Assembly: GCA_028641055.1 (NCBI GenBank) | Contig: CM054057.1 | Span: forward strand, 577,496,610-577,560,609 | Reading direction: 5' to 3' | Origin: Alopecurus myosuroides | Taxonomy: Eukaryota; Streptophyta; Magnoliopsida; Poales; Poaceae | Length of the DNA: 64,000 bases | Shown here: positions 23,116-36,103 of the stretch, one piece after another | Layout: the number at the start of each line of letters is the position of its first letter | Position numbering within the stretch: position 1 is the stretch's first letter | Notes under the pieces: generated by a model | What the model was told of the DNA's origin: nothing | Databases searched by the model: none | Seen by the model: the letters and a program-made list of their open reading frames with translations, nothing else | Program-made: the position numbers and the translations under genes

Positions 23116-26100
23116 CTACTCGGCATCCTGAGAGCGGCCCTCCGGGTCTAGATCTTGGACTTGCTCCTTGGCCTTGCCAGCAGTTTTGCTCGGGCTCTTC
23201 ACATCTGGACGGACAGGCGGAGGCACGGCCGGTGTAGAGGTGGACGGCTTTGCGCCTAGCTCTGCTTCTCTCTTTGCGGCCTCTTCTTTCCTCCTGGCCA
23301 GGTCAGTCGACCATCTTTCCACCATATCAAAAGGAGGAGGTGCATCCACCAAAATAACTTTGCCCTCAGCGTCATATGAACTCATGATCTGGTCCAGCTC
23401 CATTTTGTCGGCCAAGGTAGTGGCTGAGGGGCGTACAGCACGTTGAATATCTTTGAAGTCCTTGGGCTCAAACTTGGACCCGTCAGCTTTGAATTCTGGA
23501 AACCCGGATGTTACCTTGGCCGGGTCAAGCTTAGGAAAATAAGCCTTCGCCAGTGTAAGGGCCCGGGTCATTCCAATCCGGCAAGCTGAGCGCTTCATTA
23601 TCTCAATCCATCCAGGCACCGTTGAGAAGGCCTGCATAAGATTATCTTCTCCCGGGTATACCTCAGAAGGCCACTTGATAGCATCCAGCAAAAGTTTCGT
23701 GCCGGCAAAAAACGTCCGGAGCATAGTCTTCAGAGTTTTAACTTGAGTAATGGCATTCTCCTCCGGAGCAGCAAGGTTAGCACCTGCAATCGAAACATGC
23801 AAGAGCATATCAGTAATGTTGGTTATTACAGCAGCAAGATAGAGATACGCAAATTAATCGCAAATAGCAAACTTACTTAGCAAGATACGGTAAGTGTCCG
23901 TAAGCTGAGTCGACAGGTTATTCAGCGAAGACTGGGCAGTATTGTACTTCTTCTTGTAAATGGAGACATCTTTTTTCAATGTCTTTATCTCCGCTTCAAG
24001 GGCCTCCCTACGCTTAACTTCAGCCAGCAAGAGCTGCTCAGCTTTAAGTAACGCTTCATCTGACTGAGTAATCTCTGCCTGCAAAGGCCGGGTAAAGCTG
24101 TGAGCCGGATATCATGAGAGTGTTTCATCTGAGGAAATGAGTACCGAAAGTACTATGCGAAGTACCGAGGATAATTAAAGAAAATTATACTCGGGACTTG
24201 GGGACTGGACGTATAATAAGGAGTATCACGTGAAAGTTACCTGATGTGCTGCAGCCATACGTTCTAAGACAGTCCCTTCTGAAGCTTTCATGGCGAGAAG
24301 AGCGCTCATAAGCTGGTTAAAGTCAGCGTTATCCGGGTTAGATGGCTCGGGTACCTGGAAAGTGGGAAAAGGAGCATTTCTTGTAACAGAGGTGGCACCC
24401 GGGTCATCCGAATGTCGGAGTCTGGTCCCCCTCCCGCGCTTGAAGCTGCTCCCTTCTCCTTCTCGCTTGCGTGCGAAGCAGTTGGATACTCGGCGTCATG
24501 CCTAGCTGGCTCCGGTGGCGACACTTGCTCGTCGCCAGTCGTGGTGAAGGCATCATCAGCCGGCTCGCTCTCGACCCGGACCCTAGCCCCGGAGTCCCCC
24601 TGGTCGCTACTAATAACCGTGGCTCTGAAGAAGGCGCAAGGGCGCAATTAGTCTTTGATTTTAAAAAAAAAAAAAAAGGATGAAAGTTCGGTGTAATATC
24701 AGGAAAAGGCGCTTACCCGGTGTTCACCGGGAAGTCCGAGGGAAAGCCGTCACTAGACCCGGAAGAGACTGGAAAATGGCAAGAAAGACCTGGGATTATG
24801 TTACAAAGGAACGATCGGAAAGAAATTTTGTTTACAACAAATACCAGGGTGTTGAACCGGGGGCGGCGAAGCGACCGGGTTTAGGGGTCTCGTTGCCCGG
24901 ATGATTCCGGGTTACTCGGCGCCTAGTCGCGGGCGGCTCCTTCAGTTACGATCAAAAGGGGTGGAGATGGGGTTAGCCCCGGAGTGACGTTATGGAAACA
25001 GAAAACCAAAGTGTGAGGAGATGAAGTAAAAACCTGGAGGGCTATCCTCTGGGATTTCCTCTTTGTTCCGGCTTTGGTGGCCGGCTCCGGCTCTTCCTCC
25101 TCGCTGGTGGACCCGCCCCTGCTGTCTGTTTCTTCTTCTTCGCTTTGGTCCTCTCGCTCTGAAAAATATCCGAGTTCCCGCATAAGAAGAAGAAGTGGCA
25201 GGATATAACGTGTGCAAGGGAATCAAGTGTGTACCTTCATTCGAGTCAATGACATCGTCTTCCTCCTCCGCGTCTTCGGAACTAGGAGAGGTGTCGACCT
25301 TCCAGAAGGCGTCATCGGCCTGAGGAGAGAATGCCAGAGTAATGGTTAATATCAAGACAAGAGAAGCGGATAAAGTAAGCTGTCAGAAGTCAAAATCAAA
25401 AGGCAGGGAACTTACTGCGGGGGCTGGATTCTCGAGGGTAAAAGGTTCTAATCCGGCTATGCCCCGGATTACCTCGAGTTTCTCTGTCAGGAAACCCTTA
25501 ATCGTTTTGTTGATGTCACCCGGAGCAAGGGTGCTGGTAGAGAAGCGGATTGGGTCCGTGGTTTGACCCGAGTATTCGCACATCAGCTTCTCACGAAGGG
25601 AGTTTGGCTGAATGCGGAAGCTAACCCAGGTCTTCACCAGGTTTAGTCCGATGAGGCCTCGGGCGGACAAGATGGAGATCCTAGCTAACAAAGGCAAGAT
25701 CGCCTCCCTGTCTGAGTCAGGGCGAAGGCGTTGAATTTCTCGGAGATGTCAAGTTGACCCTCCGAGTAACCCGGCAACTTTTTTTCGCCGGGTGGAGAGG
25801 TATCCTGGCAGTAGAAGTAAGAAAGCTGCCAGTGTTTTACGTGAGAATTGAGAGAAATGGGAGGCATAAGGGAGTTCTTGCGGCGCTGGATAGAAACCCC
25901 GCCGCAAGTAAGAAGTGCGCCGTCGCCGCTTTCGCGACACGGCTTGCACTGGAAAAGTTCGACAAAAAGAGCCAGACTTGGCGGAGTGCACAAGTAAGAC
26001 CCGGAAAGAACGATAAAATGGGAGATGTTTAAAATGGAGTTCGGGCCTATATCAAAGATACGGAGTTTGTAGTGGTCTAAGACGTCACGGAAGAAGGGAT

Positions 26101-27117
26101 GACCCGGAGGCCTGAAGCCCCGGGTCACGTGTTCAACGAAGCATATTACCTCATCCGTGGCTGGAGAAGGCCGGGTTTCGTTGCCAGGTGCTCTCCAGCG
26201 GATGGATTCCTGTGGGGTAGGATTCCAAGCTCTACCAATTCCTCCAGTTTGGTCTTGGTGATGGAGGACTTCCCCCAGTTGGCTGAAATGGCGTTTGTGG
26301 ATTTAGCCTTAGCCGGCTGTTTCCCCTGCCTCTTGGGCGCCATGGGATTGACCTGGTGAAACATTGAAGAAAAGGACGTAAGAAACAAAAACTTGGAAGT
26401 TAGCAGGTAAGCAGCTATCGGCAATTTAAACGTAATCCGGCTATTGCCTCGCGGGTTTAAGTATGGTTCGTCCGGGTATCAAGTGACTTTACAAAACCCA
26501 AAGAGCTTTCCGCAAAAGCAAATGTTTGGAGAAGCTAGGGGATACTTATACGCATACTATCTGCGAATGAGCCGGAGAAGTAAGATTTTCTGAGGAGGGA
26601 GAGCAAAGGCGGAAACTCTAGATGGCCCGAGCCTAGATTGGGGATCTTATTTCTAAATTTGTGACCAAATTAGATTACTGGAGTTAGGGGAGCAATACAA
26701 GCTATAAATCCTATCTATGGGAGTGATTATAGTGGAAATCGGTGAGTTAATTTGGCGCAGCCCGAGAAATCGCGGACCGCTCGATTCAGATCCAATCTGA
26801 GGAAGAACTAAGAAATTGCGAGAATAAGCTGGAGGGTGTAAGGAACTTACCGAAGAGGATTGGAGTAGGGCCTTGCGGAGACAGATAGCGCAAGATTCGT
26901 GCCCTTTCGTGACCGTTGCCGGCGAATCGGAGGCTTGGCGGCGGATTCGGGAGCTGGAGCGGTTCGTGCGGTGGCGGAGCGCAAACGAAGTCGGATGGGC
27001 TCCGGCGAGATGCGTGGGGTTCCGTGGTGGCACTCTGCGAGCTCGAGCTTGGGAAGAAGTGGAATGGGGGAAATGAGCCGTTAAGAGTTGGATTTGCTCA
27101 TTGGTCTTTATTTATAA
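23116..27117 (-). pseudogene. Tat1 antisense spliced accessory gene (plant-transposon domain plus coiled coil)
   Basis: On the minus strand a TATA box (27106-27117, TTATAAATAAAG) is followed by a GC-rich leader and the ATG at 26343 (MAPKRQGKQ). A conserved domain with FRPPGHPFFRDVL and TCGGVSIQRRKN follows (26128-25383), then acidic exons (25355-25183, 24647-24306), a coiled-coil exon (24084-23871) and a terminal exon (about 23788-23116) ending QDAE. Splice sites match those in Tat2, for example TTGCAG/GTGCT and CTAA/GTAAGT. The domain resembles the 'putative gypsy type transposon' family (Pfam Transposase_28 type). Frameshifts near 26130 and 25690 break it. Function unknown. Confidence 0.65.
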
Positions 27118-27487
27118 CCGTCCGGGTGGAAAGGCTTGGCCTAACGGTCGAGACCCGGGGAATGCGGAGTAATTGGTGATTTCGAAATTTGAAAGGCACA
27201 TTTTTATGCACAGGCCAATATGATCCAGAGAAAAAGGAAGGGGAAATTGCCTTCCCTGTATCAGCGGTAGTTATCAAGAAGGATGTGGAGTCAGGGAGTT
27301 TCCTATTGAGATTTAAGTTTGAGAGATTAAGGAAGAACCTAAAAAGAAGGGCCGGGTTTTTACCTGGCTTCCTTGGCGCCAGTCTCGGCTATTCATAGAC
27401 GCGCTGCGTCTTAATCCTCATGTGTTTGCATCTGGTATTTCTGTAGGGAATAGCCAGCGCTTCGAAGAGTAAATCTTGGAAGCCCAA

Positions 27488-27504
27488 GCTATTCTGGGGA
27501 CTAC
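27488..27504 (+). promoter_or_regulatory. Tat1 polypurine-like tract
   Basis: CTATTCTGGGGACTAC lies directly before the 3' LTR. The reverse complement of the same GGGGACTAC tract flanks the 3' LTR of Tat2 at 39715-39724, so the boundary is shared. Confidence 0.65.
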
Positions 27505-27958
27505 TGATGAGGGGATAGTAACTCGGTATGCCAACCCCAGGTGTAATCCGGCCCAAACGGCGTATGGACCAAATCCGGCTAAGGACGCAGAAGCTTCTGG
27601 AAGGCCCAGGGCTTGTAAGGATCGTAACCCGGATTGTGGGTTACGATAAGGAAAGCTAGGATACGTATGTAGAGTTCGAGTAGGACTCAAGGAGCGCTTT
27701 GTATGGCAAGCCAAAGGGGGTATGAGTACTATATAAACCAACCCCTAGGCTTCGCCTGAGAGAGATTCAAGTCATAACTGTAACACCTATTATCGAGTAT
27801 CCAGTATAATCATATCGAGATCCGGCGAGTTGTGTTCCGGCTCTTAGATTGCTTTTCGCCATGTCTTCCTTCAAGCTAAACCCTCTCCCAAATACCTGTG
27901 TCGACTTGCCCCTAGATCAGTTACCCCCGGTAACATCTGCCGTGATTATCCCACGACA
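27505..27958 (+). repeat. Tat1 3' LTR
   Basis: 454 bp, identical to 18083-18536 except for one C/T difference (CAAACACC versus CAAATACC). It is followed by the target duplication GGTAG. One difference in 454 bp indicates a recent insertion. Confidence 0.93.
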
Positions 27959-30900
27959 GGTAGGGTGGCAGTACGGTAAAGGTTGTCCGGCGACGACTAG
28001 GTTATGTGTCATTTTTGAAAAACACCACCTTCCCAAAAATGACCACTTCTTCATTCCTCCGGAGAATAAGGATCCGCCTTTTCTTCCGGGTTTTTCCATA
28101 AAGCCTTTGTTTTGTAAAGACACAATTTTAAGGTGTCCACTTAGGGACTATTATATCTGATGGTAATAAATACCATATGGTGGCTTATGGGCTTGGTAAC
28201 ACCAAGTATCAACTACTGGCATAATATTAGTATATATAGCAGTAGTGTTATTCACTCAAACATAGCTTTTGGAAATCAAAGCTTTTGTAAAAAATTTCAG
28301 AAGAAAAACATGCATGATAGATAATGATAAGTGTATTATAACAGCAAGCATCAGGATGGCTTGCCTCAAGTCTCTCAATGTCCCTGGCCTTCAAGTAGCT
28401 TGAACTTGACGCACAGCTCCACAACTCCTTCTTCTTCTTCTTCTTCGTTTTCTGGCGTCGTAAACGAATGCAAGACACACACTTAGGTCTAAAAGAACAC
28501 AACCAAGCTAAACAACACATACAGCAAGCAAAAGTATAATGGCGCCAACTCACAACCGTTATCGAGAAAACTGTCTCACCTAGCTCTCAGGGCACACAAC
28601 TATCGTCAGACAAGCATATGGTTCAGGAAACCATATCCCACATCTTACGTACCACAAATGTAGTGGTGTACCACTCTCATAACAAGGTATATGAGAAGCT
28701 AAAAATATAGCTTGTGGGTGAAAAAGGTTAGGTTACTAAGGTAAAAACAACAGACAGAACAATACCCATGGCAGTGGGTATTACTCACCACAAGCAACTA
28801 TCACTCAAATGTGTTTATGATTTTAGTTGGATGTCTTAGTCTCATAAGATACTCTTAAGCACAACAACAACACTAGCACCACAAATAACACAAGTATGAC
28901 ACTCATGCTAAGGTACATACTCAGACAATTTTCAAACAGCAGGTAAAACACACCACAGATGAATAGGCTATTTATTTACTACCTTAATGTTTTCTTGAAG
29001 TTTTGGAATCCATCAATCATGAAAATTTAACAAACAACCAGTAGCTAATATCCAAATAATCAAGTCATAAAAATAATCTAAAACACCATCTTTACTCAAG
29101 ATAACACTCCAATCAAACAGGCATAAAAACAGGACTGCACTAATAGCGTACTAGTATGGGAAATCTACACAAGCATGCTATAGGGAAATAATTATAATAT
29201 ACAACCATAGAACATGCAACTAACTAATTCATGGCATGATAACAGAAGTAATAAACTCCTAAACCTGCTATAATAAACCCATATACTCATAAAATAAAAA
29301 TGACCATACTATAACAAAAATCACCATTTTCTAGTGGTGACACTAGTTCAACACTATAGAAGCAAACAATGCTATCATGATGCTTAAACCTAAACAAGAA
29401 AGTCATGAATATAAGTGTACCTCATAACAGTATACAAATCCTACTCATGCTAGGAAGCAAGAACATCAAAATAATTCCATGAATCAACTATTAAGCATGC
29501 ACAAATTAATTCTAGCAATTTATGTTTTCTCTAATCATTACTAGCAATCAAACAATGTATAACTAACACAACCAGTAGCTATGTACTTAATGAAAATTCA
29601 TCTAATCCTTTTCAAAAATCCAAACACTCAACTTAAATCACTCACACACAATCTATCAATAAAGGGGAATTTAGTTCATTTGCAAACAATTTAATTTAGC
29701 ACTCACTAGTGAATCATTTCTTAACATGATAGTCCTAAGGAATATTATGCTAACAAAATGGATCACATCTAACATACTAGTATCCTCTGATAAGAAATAT
29801 ACTCCTCACTTGCATAAGTGAAAACAAACAATTATATTTTCCATGGTGGAAAAATAGAAATAAAACATATAATTAAACATGTTCATTTCTCACATGAGCA
29901 TGGTTGGGGATTTTCATCCACAACCAAGATGCAATGGGGCCAGTGGGTTATGGGCCCACTAATACCAAGACAAGAGAGGCACTAAGCCTCTGGTTACTCA
30001 CGACAAAAATTAGTATAATAAAATAAAACATTACAAAGCCATTTATTCTAGTGAAAACAATACTAGTGCATAATAATAACAAAACCTACACATGCTTCAT
30101 TATAAAAAGACATGCAAGCTAACAGAGGTATTAACTTCAAAATAACAGTACCAAAATTGTACTGGATCTATAGAAAATCATAGCACAAAAATTAACAAAG
30201 CATTCACCCAAAGATCTAGGCATCACAAAAAAAATTCTAATTTAATAAACTAGAAGGAACCAATGCTATTTCATTTTTATTTCAGTTTCCAAACATGCAC
30301 AAACTTTCTAAGGTAGAGGTACTATAAGGAAACAACTTCATAGCAAGTCCTAAAAACTTTATACAAGCTAGGAAGCAAGATCCAATCATCCACATCAATC
30401 ATTTCAAACAAGAACATTATTAAAAACAGAAACAGAAAGGTGCTGTTTCTAGATCTGTTCACCAAAATTTATCTAGGGCTTAAAAAATTAATCTAAGCTA
30501 GGATATGATATATCTAGTCAATACCAAACTCATCCAATTGGATTTTCTCCAAAAAGCATTTTTAAATTCCTTAAACAATTCAGAGAAAAGCCTACTGGTC
30601 CTTTAGAAATCTGGATGGATTTTTCATTCTACAACTTACCTTGATGTGAGGTCAACTGAATTGGATAGATATTTTTAATACCTATCCAGAACAGTTGAGT
30701 TTGTTCCATTTAGTCACATATTTTAAAAGTTATCGATAAAAATTTCTCACTGATAGTCTGAGGGAAAACATTCATGGTGCTCAAAATAAACGTCCAAAAG
30801 TAGATCTGCAAATTTTGGGTGCTCTATATTTCATATCTCAAAGTCCTTGAATTTTTCCAGATTTTAATTTGCAGTTTTACTATTTTTCACAAGCCCAAAG

Positions 30901-32747
30901 TGAAAGGTATCATTTCTGTTTAAATTTAAATGAATAAACTCAACAGCACGCGGGCTGGATTCTGCGGGCCGCGGCCCAACTAGGCAGATGCGCAGCCCGC
31001 TGCGCTACGCACGCAAGCGCGGGCGCGGGAAACGTCCCGTTTGAGCGCGGCCGTCGATCTCGGATCGGACGGCGCGTGCTCTTCTTCCTCCCCCCGACCC
31101 TCTCTCTCTGAAACCCGAACAGGAAAAAGAGTGGGGCGGCCGTAGTGCTCACCGTGGGACTCGGGAGGGGCTGTGGGTGCTCGAGGGTGGCTGCTGGGTG
31201 GTTGGGGCTTCCAGGGGTGGCGACGGTGGCGGCAGGCGTGGCCGTCAGCGAAGGAACGCGGACGGCGTCCGCGGCGGCGTCTGTGGATGGCGGCGGCGCC
31301 TCGAGGGCCTAGAGGGGATGGGAGGTTGTATGGGAGATTCAGGGAAGTGTGGGGAGTGGTACTGTGGCAGTGGGAGGGGCTGGAGTGGAGGGGTGCGAGC
31401 AGGGCACTGCCGAGGCCGTGGTGCTCTCGGGTGGCTAAGGCTCGAGCTCAAAAGGCTCTAGGGGCAAGGCTCGGGTATGAAACGACCAGGGAGGCTAGGA
31501 GGGAAAGTGAGAGGTGCAAGTAACTCAAGGGCACGGCCCTGGTACTTATAGGTGAGGTAGGAAAACTTGGGGGACAAAATGGGAAGCTCGGGTTCATGCC
31601 AACAATGGCATAGAGCAAACCCTAGGGTTTTTGGTCATTTCTACTTCGTGCACTGGCTTGCCCTAATCATCAATAATGTGCTTGCAAGTTCTATCCTGGC
31701 CAAGGGTGCAAGTGGTGCAAGTTGCAACCAAAAATAGTCAATGGCATGGGCTCCACTTCTGCCACCTCACCTCCTCTTCTCTCTCTAATAAGTTCAGGCC
31801 TAGGGCTTCTAGAAGGAACCCAATGCATTATTGGTCGAGTAGGAATGCTGGTCAACACACCAGGCTTGGTTACTCTTCCAAAAGATCAAGGGATCAGCAA
31901 GAAAACAAAGGTGCAAAAGTGTATCTGTTACTGTTAACTGCAAAAAATTCAGAAAATTCAGTCTAAAGACTTAGAAAATTTCTAAGTGTTGAAAACAGAC
32001 AGAAAGTGGAAAAAGTTGGGTTTGTTTTCAGGGCTTAAATGATTCTCAAAATTTGTTTTCAAGGTATGAGTTTGTTAACCATGTTATATACTTTCATAAG
32101 CAACTTGGGAATTTTTTTTTGAAATAAGTTAAGGCCATGAAAACATTGGAGGAAAAGGTATACTTCCTGTTTATGTCTGTTTCTCAAAAATGCCATTTTC
32201 TGCCTTAATTTTATACCACAAACACATCAAGCAAAAGATAGTTTTTATTTCTCCAAAAATAAAAGTGAGCTTATAGCTTTGTAGTATATATTTCAAGGTT
32301 TAATTTAAAGTCAAGAAATCATAAAATAACAATTCAAAGCTTGGTGAAAACAATGGTAGAAAACAGGTATTTGGATTATTTTTCAGGAATTGTTTTCTAT
32401 AGGAAAGTTTAAAGAAAAACTTCATAGATCATCTTGGAAACTTGTTTTCTTGGATCCAACAAGGTTAAAAGTTTTTTTTAAGTAGCAAACCATAATGATC
32501 CAAGTCTTGGAATAAAAATCTCTCAAGTAACATTATGAAAACATCAGGGGAAAATAAAATAGGAATATTTCTCAGAAACATAAGGTATTGGTTTTATATC
32601 AGGAAACAACTCTTGAGTTGCAAATATGTTGAATCACACAAGCATATGTTAGTTTCAAACAATCATGTTGTTATAAAAAAAAATTTGTTGGCCCTAATTT
32701 TTGTCTTCTTGAGCATAGTCCAAGAGTCCAAAAACTGGGGTGTGACA

Positions 32748-34946
32748 TTTGTTGGGCTAGTGTTGTCGTCATGCTTAAGAGTATCTTATGAAACTAAAAC
32801 ATCCAACTAAAATCATGAACTCATTAAGTGATAGTTGCTTGTGGTGGATAACACCCACTTCCATGGGTATTGTCCTGCTTGATGATTTTATCATAGTAAC
32901 CTAACCCTTTGCACCCACAAGCTATATTTTTAGCTTCTTATATATCTTGTTATGAGAGTGGTACACCACCCCATATGTGGTATGTAAGATGTGGGATATG
33001 GTTTCCTGAACCATATGCTTGTCTGACGATAGTTGTGTACCCTGAGAGCTATGTGAGACAGTTTTCTCGATAACGTTTGTGAGTTGGCGCTATTACACTT
33101 TTGCTTGCTGTATATGTTGTTTAGCTTGGTTGTGTGTCTTTTAGACCTGAGTGTGTGTCTTTTAGACCTGAGTGTGTGTCTTGTATTTCTTTTACGACGC
33201 TAGAAAACGAAGAAGAAGAAGAAGAAGCAGTTGTGGAGCTGTGCGTCAAGTTCAAGCTACTTCAAGGCCAGGGACACTAAGAGATTGAGGCAAGCCATCC
33301 TGATGCTTGCTGTTATAATACACTTATCATTATCTATCATGCATGTTTTACTTCTGAAAAGTTTTACAAAAACTTTGGTTCCCAACAACTATTTTTGAGT
33401 GAATAATACTACTACTATTATATATATTATGCCAGTAGTTGATACTTGGTGTTACCAAGCCCATAAGCCACCATATGGTATTTATTACCATTAAGTATAT
33501 TAGTCCCTAAGTGGACACCTTAAAATGGTGTTTTTACCAAACAAAGGCTTTATGGAAAACCCGGAGAAAAGGCGGATCCTTATTCTCCGGAGGAATGTGG
33601 AAGTGGTCATTTTTGGGAAAATGGTGTTTAAAAAAATGACACATAACCTAGTCTTCGCCGGACAACCTTTACCGTACTGCCACCCTACCCCAACATGGGC
33701 ACGGGGCTTAACTGGAAGTTTTTTCTTGTTAGTGTGTGTTCTATCTCAAAAGCTATAAGGGACGGGATCCCTCGAACCGATTGTCGCCAAAACTCCCAAT
33801 GTTGAGACATAAAAAGTGTGGGATTAAGTTCACCTCCGGTCGCATCAGTTGAGGCATCCTGGCTGGCGGGGATTAGCTCGGTGCCGGGGATGACCGGCAA
33901 AACTCAACTGAGAGATATACACATTCTATCTCGAACATAGTGGAAGGTTATGATCAGTGATCTGATGTTTCACATACTGTTGTTACAGTCCGTGGTTATT
34001 CACGGCAGGTGTACTGAGTCTGGTGGATGTGTACACCTCTGCAGAGTACAACTTTTTCGAAGAAGCCACGTCCTCGGATATGGACAGTTGAATGGCCATG
34101 TAGCTAGCATTGTGTCAATGTTTTCAAAAAGATGTTTTAAAGAGAGTATCGAACTCGGGAAGTTCGGAAGGAAAGTAAATTTTGAACCATGGGGGTACCA
34201 ATGATGAAAAGCCAGAAGTTATTTTACAAGAAGTTTTGCAGAGAAAATTTTTCTTCTCTAAGCAAACATCTGGAAATTGATTCCAAGAAGTTTTGCGGAG
34301 AGAAAACTTTCTTCTAATAAAGTTTTATAAAACCTCTCGTACATGCGACATCGACAAGAGAAACAAAGCTATACTATTTTCTTCTGAAGTATCTTCTTCA
34401 GCGAAGATACGGATTAACCTGATTGCAACTGTGGTGTCATCCTATATGAACACCATTGATAGTGAAACCTATTTATAGCCTACCTATTACACCATATAAG
34501 CATTCTTGCATCTTTGGTAAGTTACATGATGGATGTCTTGTTGAGTACATTCAAATGTACTCATCATGGTTTCGCCCCTGGTATCTACTTGCCAGATTTT
34601 GAGAGGGAGTCTCAGAAGAAGATCAACGAAGAAGAGTACGGAGCTGATGGCTATGCAAACTAGGATCGTCTCCGGGTCAGCAACATGTAGGTTAAGGCAT
34701 GACTTGGGTTCTACCGTGTTTTGTGTGTGTTTAGTCTTCTGCTGTGTGTGTTGTGTGTTGTCCTGCGTGACGACCGTGTAGTCTTGGTCATGTGACCATG
34801 CGTTTTTGTAAGTGTTGTGTAATCGTGTAATGGATATTGTATCTGTGTACCAACTTGATATGTTGTTCACGACTGAATTCCTAGGATCGTGAATGTATGC
34901 ATATCAGGGGTGTCCTTGAACAGTGGTTCGAAGGGCAGGCCCTACA
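32748..34946 (+). repeat. Inverted partial LTR of the same long-LTR family
   Basis: This 2.2 kb is the reverse complement of 8474-8888 plus 17236-18082 plus about 27964-28900, ending with the LTR terminus CCCTACA at 34946. It is more diverged (roughly 8-10 percent by eye) than the two LTRs of the minus-strand element. It starts exactly where the 5' LTR of that element ends. It is best read as the right part of an older plus-strand LTR into which the minus-strand element inserted (predicted TSD TTTGT at 32748-32752). Confidence 0.78.
34596..34663 (+). other. Exon-like acidic coding segment in the inverted LTR copy
   Basis: It is preceded by the acceptor CTTGCCAG. The 68 nt read in phase 1 as an acidic peptide ending ADGYAN and TAG. 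It is the diverged partner of 8760-8827, with several silent third-position changes and no indel, which is mild evidence for past coding constraint. Confidence 0.45.
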
Positions 34947-35392
34947 AAAACATGCTTAAGAACTTCATTAGTACACAAACTGCTTTTAATAAATCCGTTG
35001 AGGAAAAGTTTGGCAAAATTGATGCTCTTGCTTCTAAAGTTGATATCCTTGCTCTTGATGTTGATCTTATTAAAATAAAGGTTATTCCTCATGATTTTAA
35101 AGAAAGCAAAACTCTGAATTCCATCAATGTTAGAATTCATAACAATGTTAGGATGTTAGTTGAACTGCATGCTAGATGGGAAAGAGAAGATGAAATAGCT
35201 AGAAATAATAATATAGCTAAAGTTTGCACAATTACCACCACTAGTAAAACTGAAGTTTCTAATGCTATTAAACCTCCTACTATTAATGCTAAAGTAATTG
35301 GTGTTGACAATGTCTCCACTTCTTCTGTTAAACGTTTAAAATTGCCTGAAACCACTGAAACTGTTCCTAATAAAAGTGATGATTTTTTTTGA
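34947..35392 (+). pseudogene. gag: Athila-type gag, C-terminal part
   Basis: The frame is open from the insertion junction to 35392. It contains a helical segment (KNFISTQTAFNKSVEEKFGK, then SKVDIL repeats) and the ELHARWEREDEIARNN segment shared with the second Athila copy at 53800-54160. The N-terminal part is missing because the older long-LTR element inserted at about 34946. A T run of eight at 35384-35391 ends the frame. Confidence 0.75.
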
Positions 35393-35395
35393 AAT

Positions 35396-36103
35396 ATGGG
35401 AAACAATGGACTCGTTACCTTTGATAAAAATGATCTTTATTTTGATGATTTCAATATTACCGAAGTAATTATATTCCTACAAAAAATTTCTAGTAGTCCT
35501 AATGCTAGTGCTATGAATATGGCTTTCACAAAACTTATTACAAATGCTATCATGCAAATTAGAGAAGAAGAATTAAAACGTGATGCCTCTGTCCCTAGGA
35601 AGTTATATGATGGTTGGGAGCCCATTATTAAAATGAAAGTGAATGATTTTGGTTGTAATGCTTTATGTGATATTGGTGCTAGTATCTCTGATATGCCTAA
35701 GAAACTCTATGATATGCTTGATTTACCACCTTTGGAACACTTTTACTTGGATGTTTGTCTTGTTGATAATGCTAGAAAGAAACCACTGGGGTAGAGTTGA
35801 TGATGTTTTTATTATGGTTAACAATAACATTGTCCCGTTGATTTTGTTGTTATGAATATTGAATGCAATGCTTCTTGTCCTATTGTTTTGGGAAGACCTT
35901 TTCTTAGAACTGTTGGTGCTATTATTGATATGAAAGAGGGGAATATTAAATATCAATTCCCACTCAAGAAAGGTATGGAAAACTTTCCTAGGAAGAGAAT
36001 TAATTTGCCTTTTGATTCTATTATTAGAATAGTTACAATTTGTATGCTTCTTCACTTGAAAATACTTGATTCTTTTTTTCTGGGCCTAGCTAAAAAGTGT
36101 TAA
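35396..36103 (+). pseudogene. Athila-type aspartic protease region
   Basis: The first part (35396-35794) ends in the protease site ALCDIGASISDMPKKLYDML (D-I-G-A-S). After a frame change near 35795-35850 the second part (35852-36103) carries the ILGRPFL-like flap/end motif (IVLGRPFLRTVGA) and the LKKGMENFPRK tail. In autonomous Athila elements RT follows; here it does not. The protein is a retroviral-type aspartic protease broken by one frameshift. Confidence 0.78.

Larger units (their letters stand above)
18083..27958 (+). mobile_element. Tat1: young Tat-like Ty3/Gypsy element, gag present, pol deleted
   Basis: Complete insertion with target duplication GGTAG at 18078-18082 and 27959-27963 and LTRs of 454 bp each with one visible difference. 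Order on the plus strand is gag (two frames), protease, a short pol stub and then non-coding DNA; on the minus strand there is an accessory spliced gene, and the polypurine tract and 3' LTR follow. Comparison with Tat2 shows that RT, both RNase H parts and integrase are gone (about 3 kb). Sense gag-pol plus an antisense gene of the plant-transposon type is known for some Tat-lineage plant elements. Confidence 0.9.
1..32747 (-). mobile_element. Long-LTR, LARD-like Ty3/Gypsy element (host of two nested insertions)
   Basis: On the minus strand the order is 5' LTR (8474-32747, interrupted), tRNA-iMet-type PBS (8458-8469), extra ORF, gag, polypurine tract (5191-5204) and 3' LTR (1-5190, cut by the window edge). 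The LTR opens TGTGACA and closes CCCTACA. Removing the inserted elements gives an LTR of about 6.0 kb and an interior of 3283 bp. No protease, reverse transcriptase, RNase H or integrase is visible, so the element is non-autonomous. Very long LTRs around a small interior are what is described for LARDs of the barley Sukkula kind; I do not claim it is Sukkula. Gypsy is chosen because of the zinc-knuckle gag and Met-tRNA PBS. Confidence 0.82.
8474..32747 (-). repeat. 5' LTR of the long-LTR element, split by two insertions
   Basis: LTR sequence is present in three blocks: 8474-8888, 17236-18082 and 27964-32747, about 6046 bp in total. The gaps are a Copia element (TSD AAGAC) and Tat1 (TSD GGTAG). 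The blocks match the 3' LTR at 1-5190 and the inverted fragment at 32748-34946. Outside the nested elements the long block 27964-32747 carries only AT-rich sequence, the microsatellite, the TATA/GC-rich leader at about 31150-31552 and shadow ORFs. Confidence 0.85.

Noticed and set aside
24662..24676. A-run as a possible retrogene poly(A) tail
   Set aside because: It lies inside the Tat1 antisense gene (an intronic T run on its strand) with no target duplication or retrogene body next to it.
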